Assembly (NCBI RefSeq): GCF_020037015.1
Contig: NZ_JAIQDE010000003.1
Location: forward strand, 248,001 to 312,000
DNA: 64,000 nucleotides
Direction of reading: 5' to 3'
Source of the DNA: Corallococcus sp. AS-1-6
GTDB taxonomy: Bacteria; Myxococcota; Myxococcia; Myxococcales; Myxococcaceae
The translations under genes were made by a program, and so were the position numbers. Each line of letters begins with the position of its first letter. Position 1 is the first letter of the stretch. Below are positions 52,463-61,327 of the stretch, one piece after another. The notes under the pieces were generated by a model. That model saw nothing but the letters and a program-made list of their open reading frames with translations. It did no database searches and had not been told where the DNA came from.

Positions 52463-54073
52463 TCAGGGGACCGCGGCGTAGATGACGGCCACCCAGTACT
52501 GGCCCTGGCCGAAGCGCTTGGAGTTGCCCCGCACCAGCCCTACGCCCACCCGGGTGTAGGTGGCGGTGGCCAGGCTGCGCGACTCCGGGACGGCACCCGG
52601 GTCTCCCACGACGAAGAAGTCCACCGAAGCGGTGCCCGCGTCCGGCAGCGCGGAGAACACCCGCTCGTGCAGCGGGGACGGGTCTCCGTCTCCCGCCGAG
52701 GGCTCGTCCTGCGACAGCGCGCGGCGGGCGTGACCTCGCGCCAACTGCTCCAGGGCCTCGCTGCGCACCAGGGGCGGCAGCTTGAGCGCGGCGCGGTGCC
52801 GGGCCAGGGCGTCATAGACGTCCGACACGGGGTCCACCGGGAGCGCCGCGCCGGGCGAGGCCGCGGTGTACACCTCCGTGACGATGGCCTGGTCGCGGCC
52901 GTCCACCTTCTGGAACGCCACGCCCACGCCCATGAAGCGGAACGCGGGGTCCAGCAGGTTCTTGCGGTGGCCGGGGCTGTGCTCGATGCCGAAGTGCGCC
53001 GCGAGCGGGCCCGCCGCCAGCCCCAGGTTCTCCCCGGCGCGCACGTAGCGCGTGCCCTCCGGGAGGCGGCGCGTGAGCGTGGAGCCGTCCGGCGCGATGT
53101 GCGCGAAGAAGCCCTCCGTCGCCATGCGCGTGCTGTAGCGCAGCGCCACGTCCTCCAGCGTGAAGTCCGGCGTGAGCTCCGGGAGCTGGTGCGCGCGGCG
53201 CAGGGTGTTGATTCGCTCGTAGAGGGCGGCGCGGGCCTCGGCCAGCGTGGTGGGTTCTTGCTGGGACTCCTGTCCGCCGCGCGCGGCGCGGGCCCCCACC
53301 TGCACCAGGAACAGCGACGCCACCTCCGGCCCCGCGTTCCCCTGGCCCACCACCTCCACGGTGTAGCCGCCGGGCAGGTCGAAGCCCACCAGGGCGCAGA
53401 AGCCGTTGGTGCCGGAGGGCGCGCGGCTCAGGGCCACGGCCTCCACCTCTCCGTCCGGCCGGGTGACGAAGACCTGTGGGGCGCGCAGCGGCGGCACGAG
53501 CCGGCCGCACACGCGCTTCTCCGTCCCGGCCTTCGCGAGCGTCCGGGGCACGGGGAGCACCTCCGCCTTGCGGTCCGCGACGAGCAGCACCAGCGCGGCG
53601 CGCTCGCCCAGGAAGGCCACGCCCACGCCGAAGTGGCTCACGCGCTCGTCGTTGAAGTCCGTGCGGGCCAGGAACGTCTCGATGGCGTGCGCGCGCACCC
53701 AGGCGCGGATGACCAGCACCTTGGGGGACGGATCCGCGGCGCCCGAGTCGCTGACCGCCTCCGTCAACGTGCGCAGGTCCGGGGCGCCGGTGGTGAACTC
53801 GCTCAGGGCCTCGCGCGCGAGCCTCCGGGCCGCGGCCTCCAGCGCCTTGTCGCTGGTGGGGGCGCGGCGGCCCACGCGCTCGAACTCGCGCAGCACGTGC
53901 AGCCGGGCCCGGGCCTCGTGGGCCTGGGGCGTCTCCTCTGGCACGCGGGGCGGAGACTCCTGGCCCTCCGGGGCGGGGAGGGAGACGGAGGCCACCGCCG
54001 GGGCCGGCGGCGCGGCGGAGGCGGGGAGGACGGCCGCGCCCGCGAGCAGCAGGCCCCAGAGCGCGCCCCTCAT
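52463..54073 (-). CDS. Secreted CAP (SCP/PR1-like) domain protein
   Basis: 536 residues with a cleavable signal (LWGLLLAGAAVLPASA). The N-terminal half (60-280) is of unknown fold. A CAP domain follows at about 285-410: LYERINTLRRAHQLPEL, ALRYSTRMATEGFFAH, AGENLG and HSPGHRKNLLDPAF, keeping the conserved His and Glu. The last 120 residues look like a second, degenerate CAP domain (LARHRAALKLPPL, then TRVGVGLVRG). Bacterial CAP proteins are secreted, with unclear roles. Its ATG overlaps the DciA-like stop. Confidence 0.87.
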   Translation of the reverse strand: MRGALWGLLLAGAAVLPASAAPPAPAVASVSLPAPEGQESPPRVPEETPQAHEARARLHVLREFERVGRRAPTSDKALEAAARRLAREALSEFTTGAPDLRTLTEAVSDSGAADPSPKVLVIRAWVRAHAIETFLARTDFNDERVSHFGVGVAFLGERAALVLLVADRKAEVLPVPRTLAKAGTEKRVCGRLVPPLRAPQVFVTRPDGEVEAVALSRAPSGTNGFCALVGFDLPGGYTVEVVGQGNAGPEVASLFLVQVGARAARGGQESQQEPTTLAEARAALYERINTLRRAHQLPELTPDFTLEDVALRYSTRMATEGFFAHIAPDGSTLTRRLPEGTRYVRAGENLGLAAGPLAAHFGIEHSPGHRKNLLDPAFRFMGVGVAFQKVDGRDQAIVTEVYTAASPGAALPVDPVSDVYDALARHRAALKLPPLVRSEALEQLARGHARRALSQDEPSAGDGDPSPLHERVFSALPDAGTASVDFFVVGDPGAVPESRSLATATYTRVGVGLVRGNSKRFGQGQYWVAVIYAAVP

Positions 54074-54369
54074 CGCGACTCCAGTTGGAAGACGAGCGCC
54101 TTCACGGTGCCGGCGCCCAGCTTCTCGTTGAACCGCTCGCGCAGGGAGTCGGCCTGGCGGGAGAGGACCTGGGCCCACTCGGCGCTCTCCACGGTGACGA
54201 TCAGCGTGGTGCCGTCCAACTGGTGCGGCCGGCTGTGGCGCGCGATGTTCTCTCCCACCGCGGCGGTCCACAGCGGCATCAGCGACGACGCGCGGCCCGA
54301 CTCTCCCGCCAGGCGCGTCAGCACCCGGGGCAGCAGGCTCTCCAAGGTCTTCGGTTCACCGCGCGCCAT
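54070..54369 (-). CDS. DciA-like (DUF721) protein
   Basis: 99 residues: a single DUF721 domain with LMPLWTAAVGENIARHSRPHQLDGTTLIVTV and SAEWAQVLSRQADSLRERFNEKLG. DciA loads or operates the replicative DnaB helicase in bacteria lacking DnaC/DnaI. The pairing with a secreted CAP protein in one operon is probably incidental. The ATG giving MARGEPKTLESLL was chosen since it starts the family's N-terminal helix. Confidence 0.87.
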   Translation of the reverse strand: MARGEPKTLESLLPRVLTRLAGESGRASSLMPLWTAAVGENIARHSRPHQLDGTTLIVTVESAEWAQVLSRQADSLRERFNEKLGAGTVKALVFQLESR

Positions 54370-54563
54370 CGTCCGGTGATTCTGGAACCCCTGGCGACGG
54401 AAGCCAACCGACACTTGCCTGCCCGTCCGTCCGATTTTCCCGGGCCCCCGGTTCCGCCCGGCATCCGGACGTTCAGCGCGCGCCGGTCCGGTGTCATCGG
54501 CGGGTGCGTCGCGGCCCATCCCCCTGTAAGGTCGGGGCAAGGCCGGTCCCCCTCGGAGTTCCC

Positions 54564-57155
54564 ATGCGTTCCATCCCCCACCCGGTCCGGTCCCCCGGCC
54601 TCGTGCTCGCATGCCTGCTGGCGTGCGCCATGGGCTGCGCGATGTCCGACATGGATGCGCCGTTCATCCAGGGGGGCAGGGCGGACGCTTTCTGCACGGT
54701 GGATCAGGACTGCGGGGACCCGGCGCTCTTCTTCTGCAACACCGCCCTGTCGCGCTGCGAGCCCGCGTGCCGGACGGACCTCGACTGTTCGGAGCAGCGC
54801 CGAGGGGAGCTGAACGCCATCGCAGGCTGTGAGTCGCAGGCGCTGGGCTGCCGCTGTGATGCCCGCCGCTGCGTCCCCGCCCTCTGCACCGGAGACGCTG
54901 ACTGCGAGGACGGGGAGCTGTGCCGCGACGGCGCCTGTGGAGCGCCCCCTGCGGAGTCCCGCGTCGCGGCCTGCCACGTGGTGCCCGAGCGCGTCATCGC
55001 GCCCGTGGGCGCCGCCCTGCGCTTCGAGGCCTGGGTGTCCGATGTCGCGGGCCAGCCTGTCGTCCCGCGCGACGGGCTCACCTGGGCCGCCGTGTCGGCG
55101 CGCGTGAAGGGCGGAGGCACCGGCGCCGGGGCCACGTTCACGCTGGAGGCGGCGGGCGCGGAGGAGGAGGCGGTGGAGGCCCGGGTGGGCTCCGTCGCGT
55201 GCCGTGCGCGCGTCACCGTGCTGCCGCCGCACACGGCCTCGGGGCAGGTGCGGGTGGTGGTGACGGACGCGCTCACGGGGTACCCCGTCCAGGGGGCCTC
55301 GGTGGTGGTGGCGGACGCGCTGGGCGGCGAGACGGCGCGCGAGTCCACGGACGCGCTGGGCGTGGCCGTGCTGGCGGCCCGGAGCGACTCGACGGTGTCC
55401 GTCTTCCACCCGGACTTCGGCTACCTCACCGTGGCGAACTACGACGTGAACGGCACGCGGGACCTCCGGCTGCCGCTGCGCCGCAACCCGGCGGACCGCG
55501 TGGGCGGGGTGCGCGCCCGGTTCACCCACCTGGCGCCCGTGGGGACCGGCGGCGCGCTGGCCCTGGGCCTGGCGGGGCTGTCCGTGCCGGGGCTCCTGTC
55601 GGATTCGGCCTCCGCCCAGGTGCAGGGGCCGGACCGGAGCGTGGACCTGTCGCTTGGCGGGGTGACGCGCCCGTTCCAGGTGCCCGCCAACGTCTGGGTG
55701 AACGGGCTGGGCGTCCTTCCGCTGGAGTCCGTGGAGGTGCCGGGCATCCCGGGCGTGTGCGACGCGGCGCTCGCGGACGGGACGGATCCGGAGACGGCCA
55801 CCCGCACCGGGACCTGTGGCACGCGCACCGCCTGGGCCCTCACCGCGCAGGTGCCGTCCGGCGAGCTGCCGGCGGGGATGATGGATCCGGGCACGGATCC
55901 GCTGCTGCTCCTGGCGCGCGCGCTGCCGCAGTCGGGGCGGTTCTCCTCCGCCGTCCATCGCGACGTGCGCTTCCCCCTGTACGCGCCCATCGAAGGGCGG
56001 CTTCCGCCCGCCGGGCCGCTGACGTCGCTGGACTTCCAGCAGGTGCCGCTGGCCTTCCCGTTCGTGGTGCGCGTCCCGCCGCTTCCGCGCTTCCGCGACA
56101 GCTACCTGGCGCGCGCGCTGGTGGTGGGCTCGGTGACCGCGCCCGGACAGGGCACCGTGCCGCTGGGCCTGGGCGCCGCCGTCAACGCCAACCCGGTGGA
56201 TCCGAACACGGACACGCAGCCCCTGCTGTCCTCGCCGGGCCTCGTGCGCGTGCGCATGGCGCCGGCCCATCACGGCCTGGAGGGACAGGCGTACCGGCTG
56301 GTCGCGGTCGCGTCGTCCGGAGCGCTGGGCGGCGAGGAGCCCGTGGGCCGGGCCACCAGCGCGGTGACGGCCCCGCTGGACGCGCCCCGCTTCGATCCGG
56401 AGGGACTCCAGCCGGTGCCGCTCGCGGACGCGTTCCTCGGCATCCCGGAGGGCGCCCGCTACAACCCGGACGTGTTGCCATGGCATGGCCTGCTGCCGCG
56501 CGAGTGGCGCATGGACGCCTCCGTGTCAGGCGCGACGCTCGTGCGCGCGACCTTCACCAACGCCGCGGGCCGGCGCTGGACGGTCTGGGTGGACAGCCGC
56601 CGCTCCGTCACCGGCGTGCGCCTGCCCGTGCCTCCCGCGGGCCTGGAGGACCGCACCTTCCAGGGCGACACGGAGGGCTCGCGCGCGTCGCTGGCGGTGG
56701 AGGCGCTGACGGTGGCGCCGTCCGAGGGCCGCTCGCAGACCCTCTCCTCGCTGGCGGAGTCCGGGGGCCTTTCGCCCGAGCCGCTCGTCCGGTCGGTGCG
56801 CGCCGTGTCCACGCTGAACTACGGCCGGCCCCAGGTGACGTGGCTGGCGCCGTCCGAGGGGGCGACCGTGGCTCGCGGCGCGACCCTGCGCCTGCGGGTG
56901 GACGGCTTCCAGGTGGGCGCGAATCCCGCCAACGGCGACGAGGGCGGCGTGCTGATCACGCTGAGCGGCGGCGGCGTGGAGTGTTTCCTCGCGCAGGCCC
57001 GGATCGACGTGGCCTCGCGCTCGGGCGAGGTGTCCTTCGCCCTGCCCACCTCCTGCTCCGGAGCGGAGGTGACGGTGGTGGCGTCCCTGGTGGATACGCT
57101 GGGGTTGCCGCTGAGACCCGCCGTCAGCGCCGCGCGCACGGTGCGGGTGCCCTGA
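54564..57155 (+). CDS. Large lipoprotein with Cys-rich N-terminus and carboxypeptidase-regulatory-like domain
   Basis: 863 residues. The signal peptide offers a perfect lipobox (LLAC) and a second AMGC four residues on. Residues 30-130 are Cys-rich with about 14 Cys in CxxDxDC-type repeats (CTVDQDCG, CRTDLDC, CTGDADC), as in many myxobacterial surface proteins. Ig-like regions follow, then a carboxypeptidase-regulatory-like domain (about 225-310: VRVVVTDALTGYPVQGASV), and a long beta-rich remainder. Probably a surface-exposed adhesin or scaffold. GGAG precedes this ATG; one 20 codons upstream would spoil the signal. Confidence 0.8.
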   Translation: MRSIPHPVRSPGLVLACLLACAMGCAMSDMDAPFIQGGRADAFCTVDQDCGDPALFFCNTALSRCEPACRTDLDCSEQRRGELNAIAGCESQALGCRCDARRCVPALCTGDADCEDGELCRDGACGAPPAESRVAACHVVPERVIAPVGAALRFEAWVSDVAGQPVVPRDGLTWAAVSARVKGGGTGAGATFTLEAAGAEEEAVEARVGSVACRARVTVLPPHTASGQVRVVVTDALTGYPVQGASVVVADALGGETARESTDALGVAVLAARSDSTVSVFHPDFGYLTVANYDVNGTRDLRLPLRRNPADRVGGVRARFTHLAPVGTGGALALGLAGLSVPGLLSDSASAQVQGPDRSVDLSLGGVTRPFQVPANVWVNGLGVLPLESVEVPGIPGVCDAALADGTDPETATRTGTCGTRTAWALTAQVPSGELPAGMMDPGTDPLLLLARALPQSGRFSSAVHRDVRFPLYAPIEGRLPPAGPLTSLDFQQVPLAFPFVVRVPPLPRFRDSYLARALVVGSVTAPGQGTVPLGLGAAVNANPVDPNTDTQPLLSSPGLVRVRMAPAHHGLEGQAYRLVAVASSGALGGEEPVGRATSAVTAPLDAPRFDPEGLQPVPLADAFLGIPEGARYNPDVLPWHGLLPREWRMDASVSGATLVRATFTNAAGRRWTVWVDSRRSVTGVRLPVPPAGLEDRTFQGDTEGSRASLAVEALTVAPSEGRSQTLSSLAESGGLSPEPLVRSVRAVSTLNYGRPQVTWLAPSEGATVARGATLRLRVDGFQVGANPANGDEGGVLITLSGGGVECFLAQARIDVASRSGEVSFALPTSCSGAEVTVVASLVDTLGLPLRPAVSAARTVRVP

Positions 57156-57209
57156 CGTGCTGGGGTGTCAGTGCGTCTACGACCTGGCGGGGTACCCGCG
57201 CCGGCCGTG

Positions 57210-57227
57210 AATTCGCTTTCGCGAATT
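57210..57227. promoter_or_regulatory. Dyad upstream of the FHA-GGDEF gene
   Basis: AATTCGC-tttc-GCGAATT is a perfect 7-4-7 repeat, AT-rich for this genome, 26 bases before the start codon. It may be an operator overlapping the promoter. Confidence 0.5.
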
Positions 57228-57252
57228 GCGCGGTGATACGTTTGGCGGCGTC

Positions 57253-58131
57253 ATGGGCCAGAAGGAGACGGTCGTCACCGTCATCTCGAAGATCTCCGAG
57301 CGCCCCGTCAACCTGGACGCGGCGCTGGTGGTCATCTACGGCCTGGACCTGGGGCGCAAGTACGACCTGGCGCGTCAGGAGACGCTGATCGGCCGGTCGT
57401 CCAAGGCGGACATCCAGATTGATCAGGAGGCGGTGAGCCGCAACCACGCGCGCATCACCAACACCACCAAGGGCGTGCGCATCGAGGACCTGGGGTCCAC
57501 CAACGGCACGTTCGTCAACGACGACATCGCGTCGTCGGCGCGGTCGCTGCAGAACGGCGACCTGGTGAAGATTGGCCGCACCATCTTCAAGTTCATCGCG
57601 GGCGGCAACATCGAGGCGGCGTACCACGACGAGATCTACCGGCTGACCACCATGGACGGCCTCACGCAGATCTACAACCGCCGCTACTTCGACGAGCAGT
57701 TGGACCGCGAGGTCTCCCGCAGCCGCCGCTACGAGCGCGTGCTGTCGCTGGTGATGTTCGACCTGGATCACTTCAAGGACGTGAACGACACCTACGGGCA
57801 CCTGGCCGGGGACTCGGTGCTCAAGCAGTTGGCGTCCACGGTGCGCACGCGCATCCGGCGCGAGGACGTCTTCGCCCGCTACGGCGGCGAGGAGTTCGCG
57901 CTGCTCCTGCCGGAGATCCACCTGACCGGCGCCCGCCAGCTCGCGGAGAAGGTGCGCAAGCTGGTGGAGCGGCAGCGCTTCGAGTTCGACAAGCAGGTCA
58001 TTCCCGTCACGCTGTCCATGGGCGTGGCCACGCTGGAGCCACACCACCGCGAGCCCGCGGAGCTGGTGCGCACGGCGGACGAGCACCTCTTCACGGCGAA
58101 GAGCCAGGGGCGCAACCGCATCTGCGGCTGA
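57253..58131 (+). CDS. FHA-domain diguanylate cyclase (GGDEF)
   Basis: 292 residues. An FHA domain (about 30-115) has [21 protein letters not shown] and [10 protein letters not shown], the phospho-Thr-binding loops. A GGDEF domain (about 130-290) has the active-site [11 protein letters not shown] and an intact product-inhibition I-site (RRED five residues before GGEEF). It should make cyclic di-GMP from GTP and be steered by a Ser/Thr-kinase-phosphorylated partner through the FHA domain. It is cytoplasmic. This ATG starts MGQKETVV; an upstream frame start lacks a binding site. Confidence 0.95.
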   Translation: MGQKETVVTVISKISERPVNLDAALVVIYGLDLGRKYDLARQETLIGRSSKADIQIDQEAVSRNHARITNTTKGVRIEDLGSTNGTFVNDDIASSARSLQNGDLVKIGRTIFKFIAGGNIEAAYHDEIYRLTTMDGLTQIYNRRYFDEQLDREVSRSRRYERVLSLVMFDLDHFKDVNDTYGHLAGDSVLKQLASTVRTRIRREDVFARYGGEEFALLLPEIHLTGARQLAEKVRKLVERQRFEFDKQVIPVTLSMGVATLEPHHREPAELVRTADEHLFTAKSQGRNRICG

Positions 58132-58160
58132 CGCCCCCGGGGACCCCTCCCGCCGGGCCC

Positions 58161-60257
58161 TCAGCCCGTGAAGACGGAGCGGCGCTCGCGCAGCAGGGCC
58201 TGGAGCATGCGCTGGATGGACTCGCGGGTGCGCTCGGTGAGCCGCTGCACCTCGCCCAGGTCGTCCGCGGCCTCCGGGGCCAGGCCCTCCATGGTGAGGG
58301 GCTCGCCGAAGCGGATGGTCCACTTGGCGGGCAGCGGGCCGGGCGCGGTGAGCGGCAGCGACGGGAACCCGAGGAAGCCACCGGGGATGCGACCCAGCAG
58401 CGGGGACGTCTCCTCCGCGCCCACGATGGCCACCGGGACGATGGGCGCGCCGGTGCGCAGGGCCAGCTTCACGAAGCCGCCCCGGCCGAAGCGCTTGAGG
58501 CGGTAGCGCTCCGCGAACGGCTTGCTCGCGCCCTGGTAGCCCTCCGGGAAGACGACGAGCGGCCGGTGCTCGTCGAGCAGCCGCAGCGCGTTCTCCGGCG
58601 AGGCGCGCACGGCGCCCAGGCGGTTGAAGAGGGTGCCCAGCATGGGCGCGTGGAAGACCTGATCCTCCACCAGCCAGCGGGCCTCGAGCAGATCCGGGCG
58701 CTCCCGCAGCAGCGCCTGCGCCATCACGAGGCCGTCGTAGGGCAGGGCGCCGGAGTGGTTGGCGACGAGGATGGAGGCGCCGCGCGGCACCTGATCCACG
58801 CCCTCCACGGAGACGCGCCAGTACTGCTCGTAGAGGAAGTCGAGCACGGGCTGGAGGCTCTCCACCAGCCCCGCGTCCTTGCCGTAGTCGTCCAGCCGGC
58901 TGCCGCCGCCGGTGCCCAGGCTGGTGCGCATGGCCTCCATCAGGCCGTGCATGGCGCCCACGGCGCGGCCCAGGCCTTCGCTCGCGAGCGCCTGGCCGGC
59001 GATCTCCTTCGCCAGCGAGAACATGCCCGCGGCGCGGCCCGCGAAGCCTGACGGCGCGGCCGGCTCCTCCGGACGGCCGAAGCCCCGCGCGTCCCGCTCC
59101 GCTTCGTCCGGGAGCGGCGCCTCGCCGGGGTCGCTCACGAGCGACAGGGGCCGGCGGCTGGGCGGCAGCTCGTCGTGGGACTCGTCGGGCAGCTCCACCT
59201 CCGGCTCCACGTCCGTGGGGGCCGCGCCCTCGATGATGGAGACGGAGATGTGCACGCCGTCCTCCTCGACGCGCTCGACGCCGGTGACCCGGTCGTCCTC
59301 GTCCGGTTCCTCCGGCGCGGCCATGCCCTCCGGGTCGCGGCGCCAGGCGTCGGCGGTCCAGACCTCCTCGAGCTCCTCGGGCGGCGGCGCGTCCTTCGGG
59401 TCGCGGCGCCAGGCGTCGGCGGTCCAGACCTCGTCGGCGCCTTCGTCCTCGTCCAGGCCCCGCGCCTCGCCGGGCCGGTCCTCGGCGGAGGCCAGGGTGC
59501 GCTCCTCGGGGCTGGCGGCGTTGCGATCCATCACCTCGTCCACGGCGACGCCCGCGGTGGCCTCGGCCACCTGGGTGGCGATGGCGGTGGCGACCTCGCG
59601 CTCGCCAGCGTCACCGTTGCCCAGGTCCAGCACCTGCCGCACGGCGGACTCGGCCACCTCTGCGACGAGCTCCGTCGCGAGGACGCGCTCGATGTCGCGG
59701 TCCGGCCCCGTGCGGCCCTCGAACAGCTCATCCACGGCCGTCTTCGCCGCGGTCTCCGCCGCCTCCGAGGCGATGGCCTCCGTCAGGGCGCGGTCCACCG
59801 TGCGCTCCTGGGGCCGCGAGCCGCCCACCTCGTCCGCGAGCACCTGGGGCCGCGACGCACGGGGCCCGGCGGCGGGGCCGGGCACGGAGGGCTCGCGCAG
59901 GGGCGACACGTCCTCGCCCGCGGGGTGCTGGCCCGAGGCGTGCGCGTCCTCTTCGTGCCTCGCGCCGCCGCGTTCGTGGGAGCGGGCCTCGAACTTGTGG
60001 ACCTTGGCCGCGGGCGTCTTCGGCGTGGCGGGGCCCTGCTTCGCCTCCGCGGCCTTGCCACCCTTTGGCGCCTTCGCCTGGGCGCCGGACTTCGACGCGC
60101 CGCCCCTGGCGCTCTTCGCCTTGCCCGCTGACTTCGCGCCCTTCGCCGCCGCGGACTTCTTCGCGGCCTTCGGGTGGGCCGCGTCGTCCTTCACCTCGCC
60201 CGTGCGAGGCGCGGCGCCCCGCTGGAAGGGATCATTCCCGAGGACACCCTTGGTCAT
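58161..60257 (-). CDS. PlsC-type lysophospholipid acyltransferase with long repeat-bearing N-terminus
   Basis: 698 residues; only the last 240 are the acyltransferase: VANHSGALPYD (HxxxxD motif), VVFPEGYQGASKP and APIVPVAIVG. The first 450 are unusual. They have a Lys/Ala tail (1-90), three degenerate repeats of about 30 residues beginning RTVDRALTEAIASE, RDIERVLATELVAE and REVATAIATQVAE (about 152-250), then two copies of EVWTADAWRRDP, then an acidic stretch. The helical repeats could bind membranes or partners. It probably acylates a glycerophospholipid. It overlaps the downstream SDR gene (ATGA). Confidence 0.87.
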   Translation of the reverse strand: MTKGVLGNDPFQRGAAPRTGEVKDDAAHPKAAKKSAAAKGAKSAGKAKSARGGASKSGAQAKAPKGGKAAEAKQGPATPKTPAAKVHKFEARSHERGGARHEEDAHASGQHPAGEDVSPLREPSVPGPAAGPRASRPQVLADEVGGSRPQERTVDRALTEAIASEAAETAAKTAVDELFEGRTGPDRDIERVLATELVAEVAESAVRQVLDLGNGDAGEREVATAIATQVAEATAGVAVDEVMDRNAASPEERTLASAEDRPGEARGLDEDEGADEVWTADAWRRDPKDAPPPEELEEVWTADAWRRDPEGMAAPEEPDEDDRVTGVERVEEDGVHISVSIIEGAAPTDVEPEVELPDESHDELPPSRRPLSLVSDPGEAPLPDEAERDARGFGRPEEPAAPSGFAGRAAGMFSLAKEIAGQALASEGLGRAVGAMHGLMEAMRTSLGTGGGSRLDDYGKDAGLVESLQPVLDFLYEQYWRVSVEGVDQVPRGASILVANHSGALPYDGLVMAQALLRERPDLLEARWLVEDQVFHAPMLGTLFNRLGAVRASPENALRLLDEHRPLVVFPEGYQGASKPFAERYRLKRFGRGGFVKLALRTGAPIVPVAIVGAEETSPLLGRIPGGFLGFPSLPLTAPGPLPAKWTIRFGEPLTMEGLAPEAADDLGEVQRLTERTRESIQRMLQALLRERRSVFTG
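59331..59432 (-). repeat. 36-bp in-frame direct repeat inside the acyltransferase gene
   Basis: Two identical 36-base units (59331-59366 and 59397-59432) lie 66 bases apart and encode EVWTADAWRRDP twice with a 10-residue spacer. It suggests a recent duplication within the disordered acidic region. Confidence 0.85.
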
Positions 60258-61195
60258 GACTGGCTCCTTCTGAGCGCCGAGGCGGCGTCCCTGACATGGT
60301 GGAGGGGCACGAACCCCAGCGCGGACTCGGCGCGCTCCCCGTCCGCGACCCAGGAGTAATGCATGTAGTCGAGCAGGGCCACCGGCAACGTGCCCGCTCC
60401 CACCACCCCGAGCGCGCGAAGTGCTCCACGAAACAACGGCCCCGGCAGGGGGAGCGGTTGCGCGCCCGCCTGCCGGATGAGCCCGGACAGGGGCAGCACC
60501 CCGCGCCCCACGATGTTGAACTCTCCCGCCGCCTCCGCCCGCAGGGCCAGGTGCAGCGCCCGGCCCGCGTCCTCCTCGTGGATGGCCTGCCAGAGCGGGT
60601 CGAATCCCAGGAGCGTGGGCACCACCGCGTGCGACAGCAACCGCGTCGCCGGATTGTCCAGGCTCGGGCCGAGCAGGGGAGCGAAGCGCAACACCAGCGT
60701 GCGGGTGTCCGGGTTGCGCTCGCGGAACGCCCGCACCTGGCCCTCCACCTCCACCTTGTCGTTCACGAAGCGGCTGTGCGGGCAGCCGAACAGCGGCGAG
60801 CCCTCGCGCAGGAGCGCCGGGTTGTTGCCCCTGGCGCCGTACGTCACCGTCAGCGACGGCACCACCAGCCGGGGCAGCCGGGCGCGGCCCACCGCCGTCA
60901 GCACGTTCATGGTGCCGATGACCTCCAGCTCGTGCGCCAGCGGGCCGTTGAGGATGGGCCCGAAGAGGAACGCCAGGTGGAAGAGGGCGTCCACGGGGCG
61001 CTCGGTGAGCGCGTCCGTCAGCTCCGCTTCCGCGTCGTAGCGGGTGAGGTCCACGCGGTGGAACTCCACCTTGCTGATGGGCGGGGGCTCCTTCGTGTCC
61101 AGCACGAGGATGCTCTCCACGCCGGGGTCCGCCTCCAGCCTCGGCAGCAACAGCCTGCCGTAGTCGCCACTGGCGCCTGTCACCGCGATTCGCAT
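60254..61195 (-). CDS. NAD-dependent epimerase/dehydratase (extended SDR) family protein
   Basis: 313 residues. The Rossmann start is MRIAVTGASGDYGRLLLPRL; LFHLAFLFGP, the Ser/Tyr region PSLTVTYG and RFVNDKVEVEGQV are placed as in extended short-chain dehydrogenases, but the classical YxxxK is altered to FVNDK, so catalysis may differ or be absent. The gene precedes and overlaps the acyltransferase, so the two share an operon and perhaps lipid metabolism. AAGGG before this ATG favours it over one ten codons upstream. Confidence 0.85.
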   Translation of the reverse strand: MRIAVTGASGDYGRLLLPRLEADPGVESILVLDTKEPPPISKVEFHRVDLTRYDAEAELTDALTERPVDALFHLAFLFGPILNGPLAHELEVIGTMNVLTAVGRARLPRLVVPSLTVTYGARGNNPALLREGSPLFGCPHSRFVNDKVEVEGQVRAFRERNPDTRTLVLRFAPLLGPSLDNPATRLLSHAVVPTLLGFDPLWQAIHEEDAGRALHLALRAEAAGEFNIVGRGVLPLSGLIRQAGAQPLPLPGPLFRGALRALGVVGAGTLPVALLDYMHYSWVADGERAESALGFVPLHHVRDAASALRRSQS

Positions 61196-61327
61196 CGGGC
61201 CCTTGCCTGCTCGGATCACTTCCATTCGCAGGGGCGGGTGTTAGCCCAGCCGTCCAGGAATGTCAGCCGAGCGCGCCCGTGATGTTCTGGACAACGTCAT
61301 CCAGGTGGCGGAGGGTGGCTGATCGCC

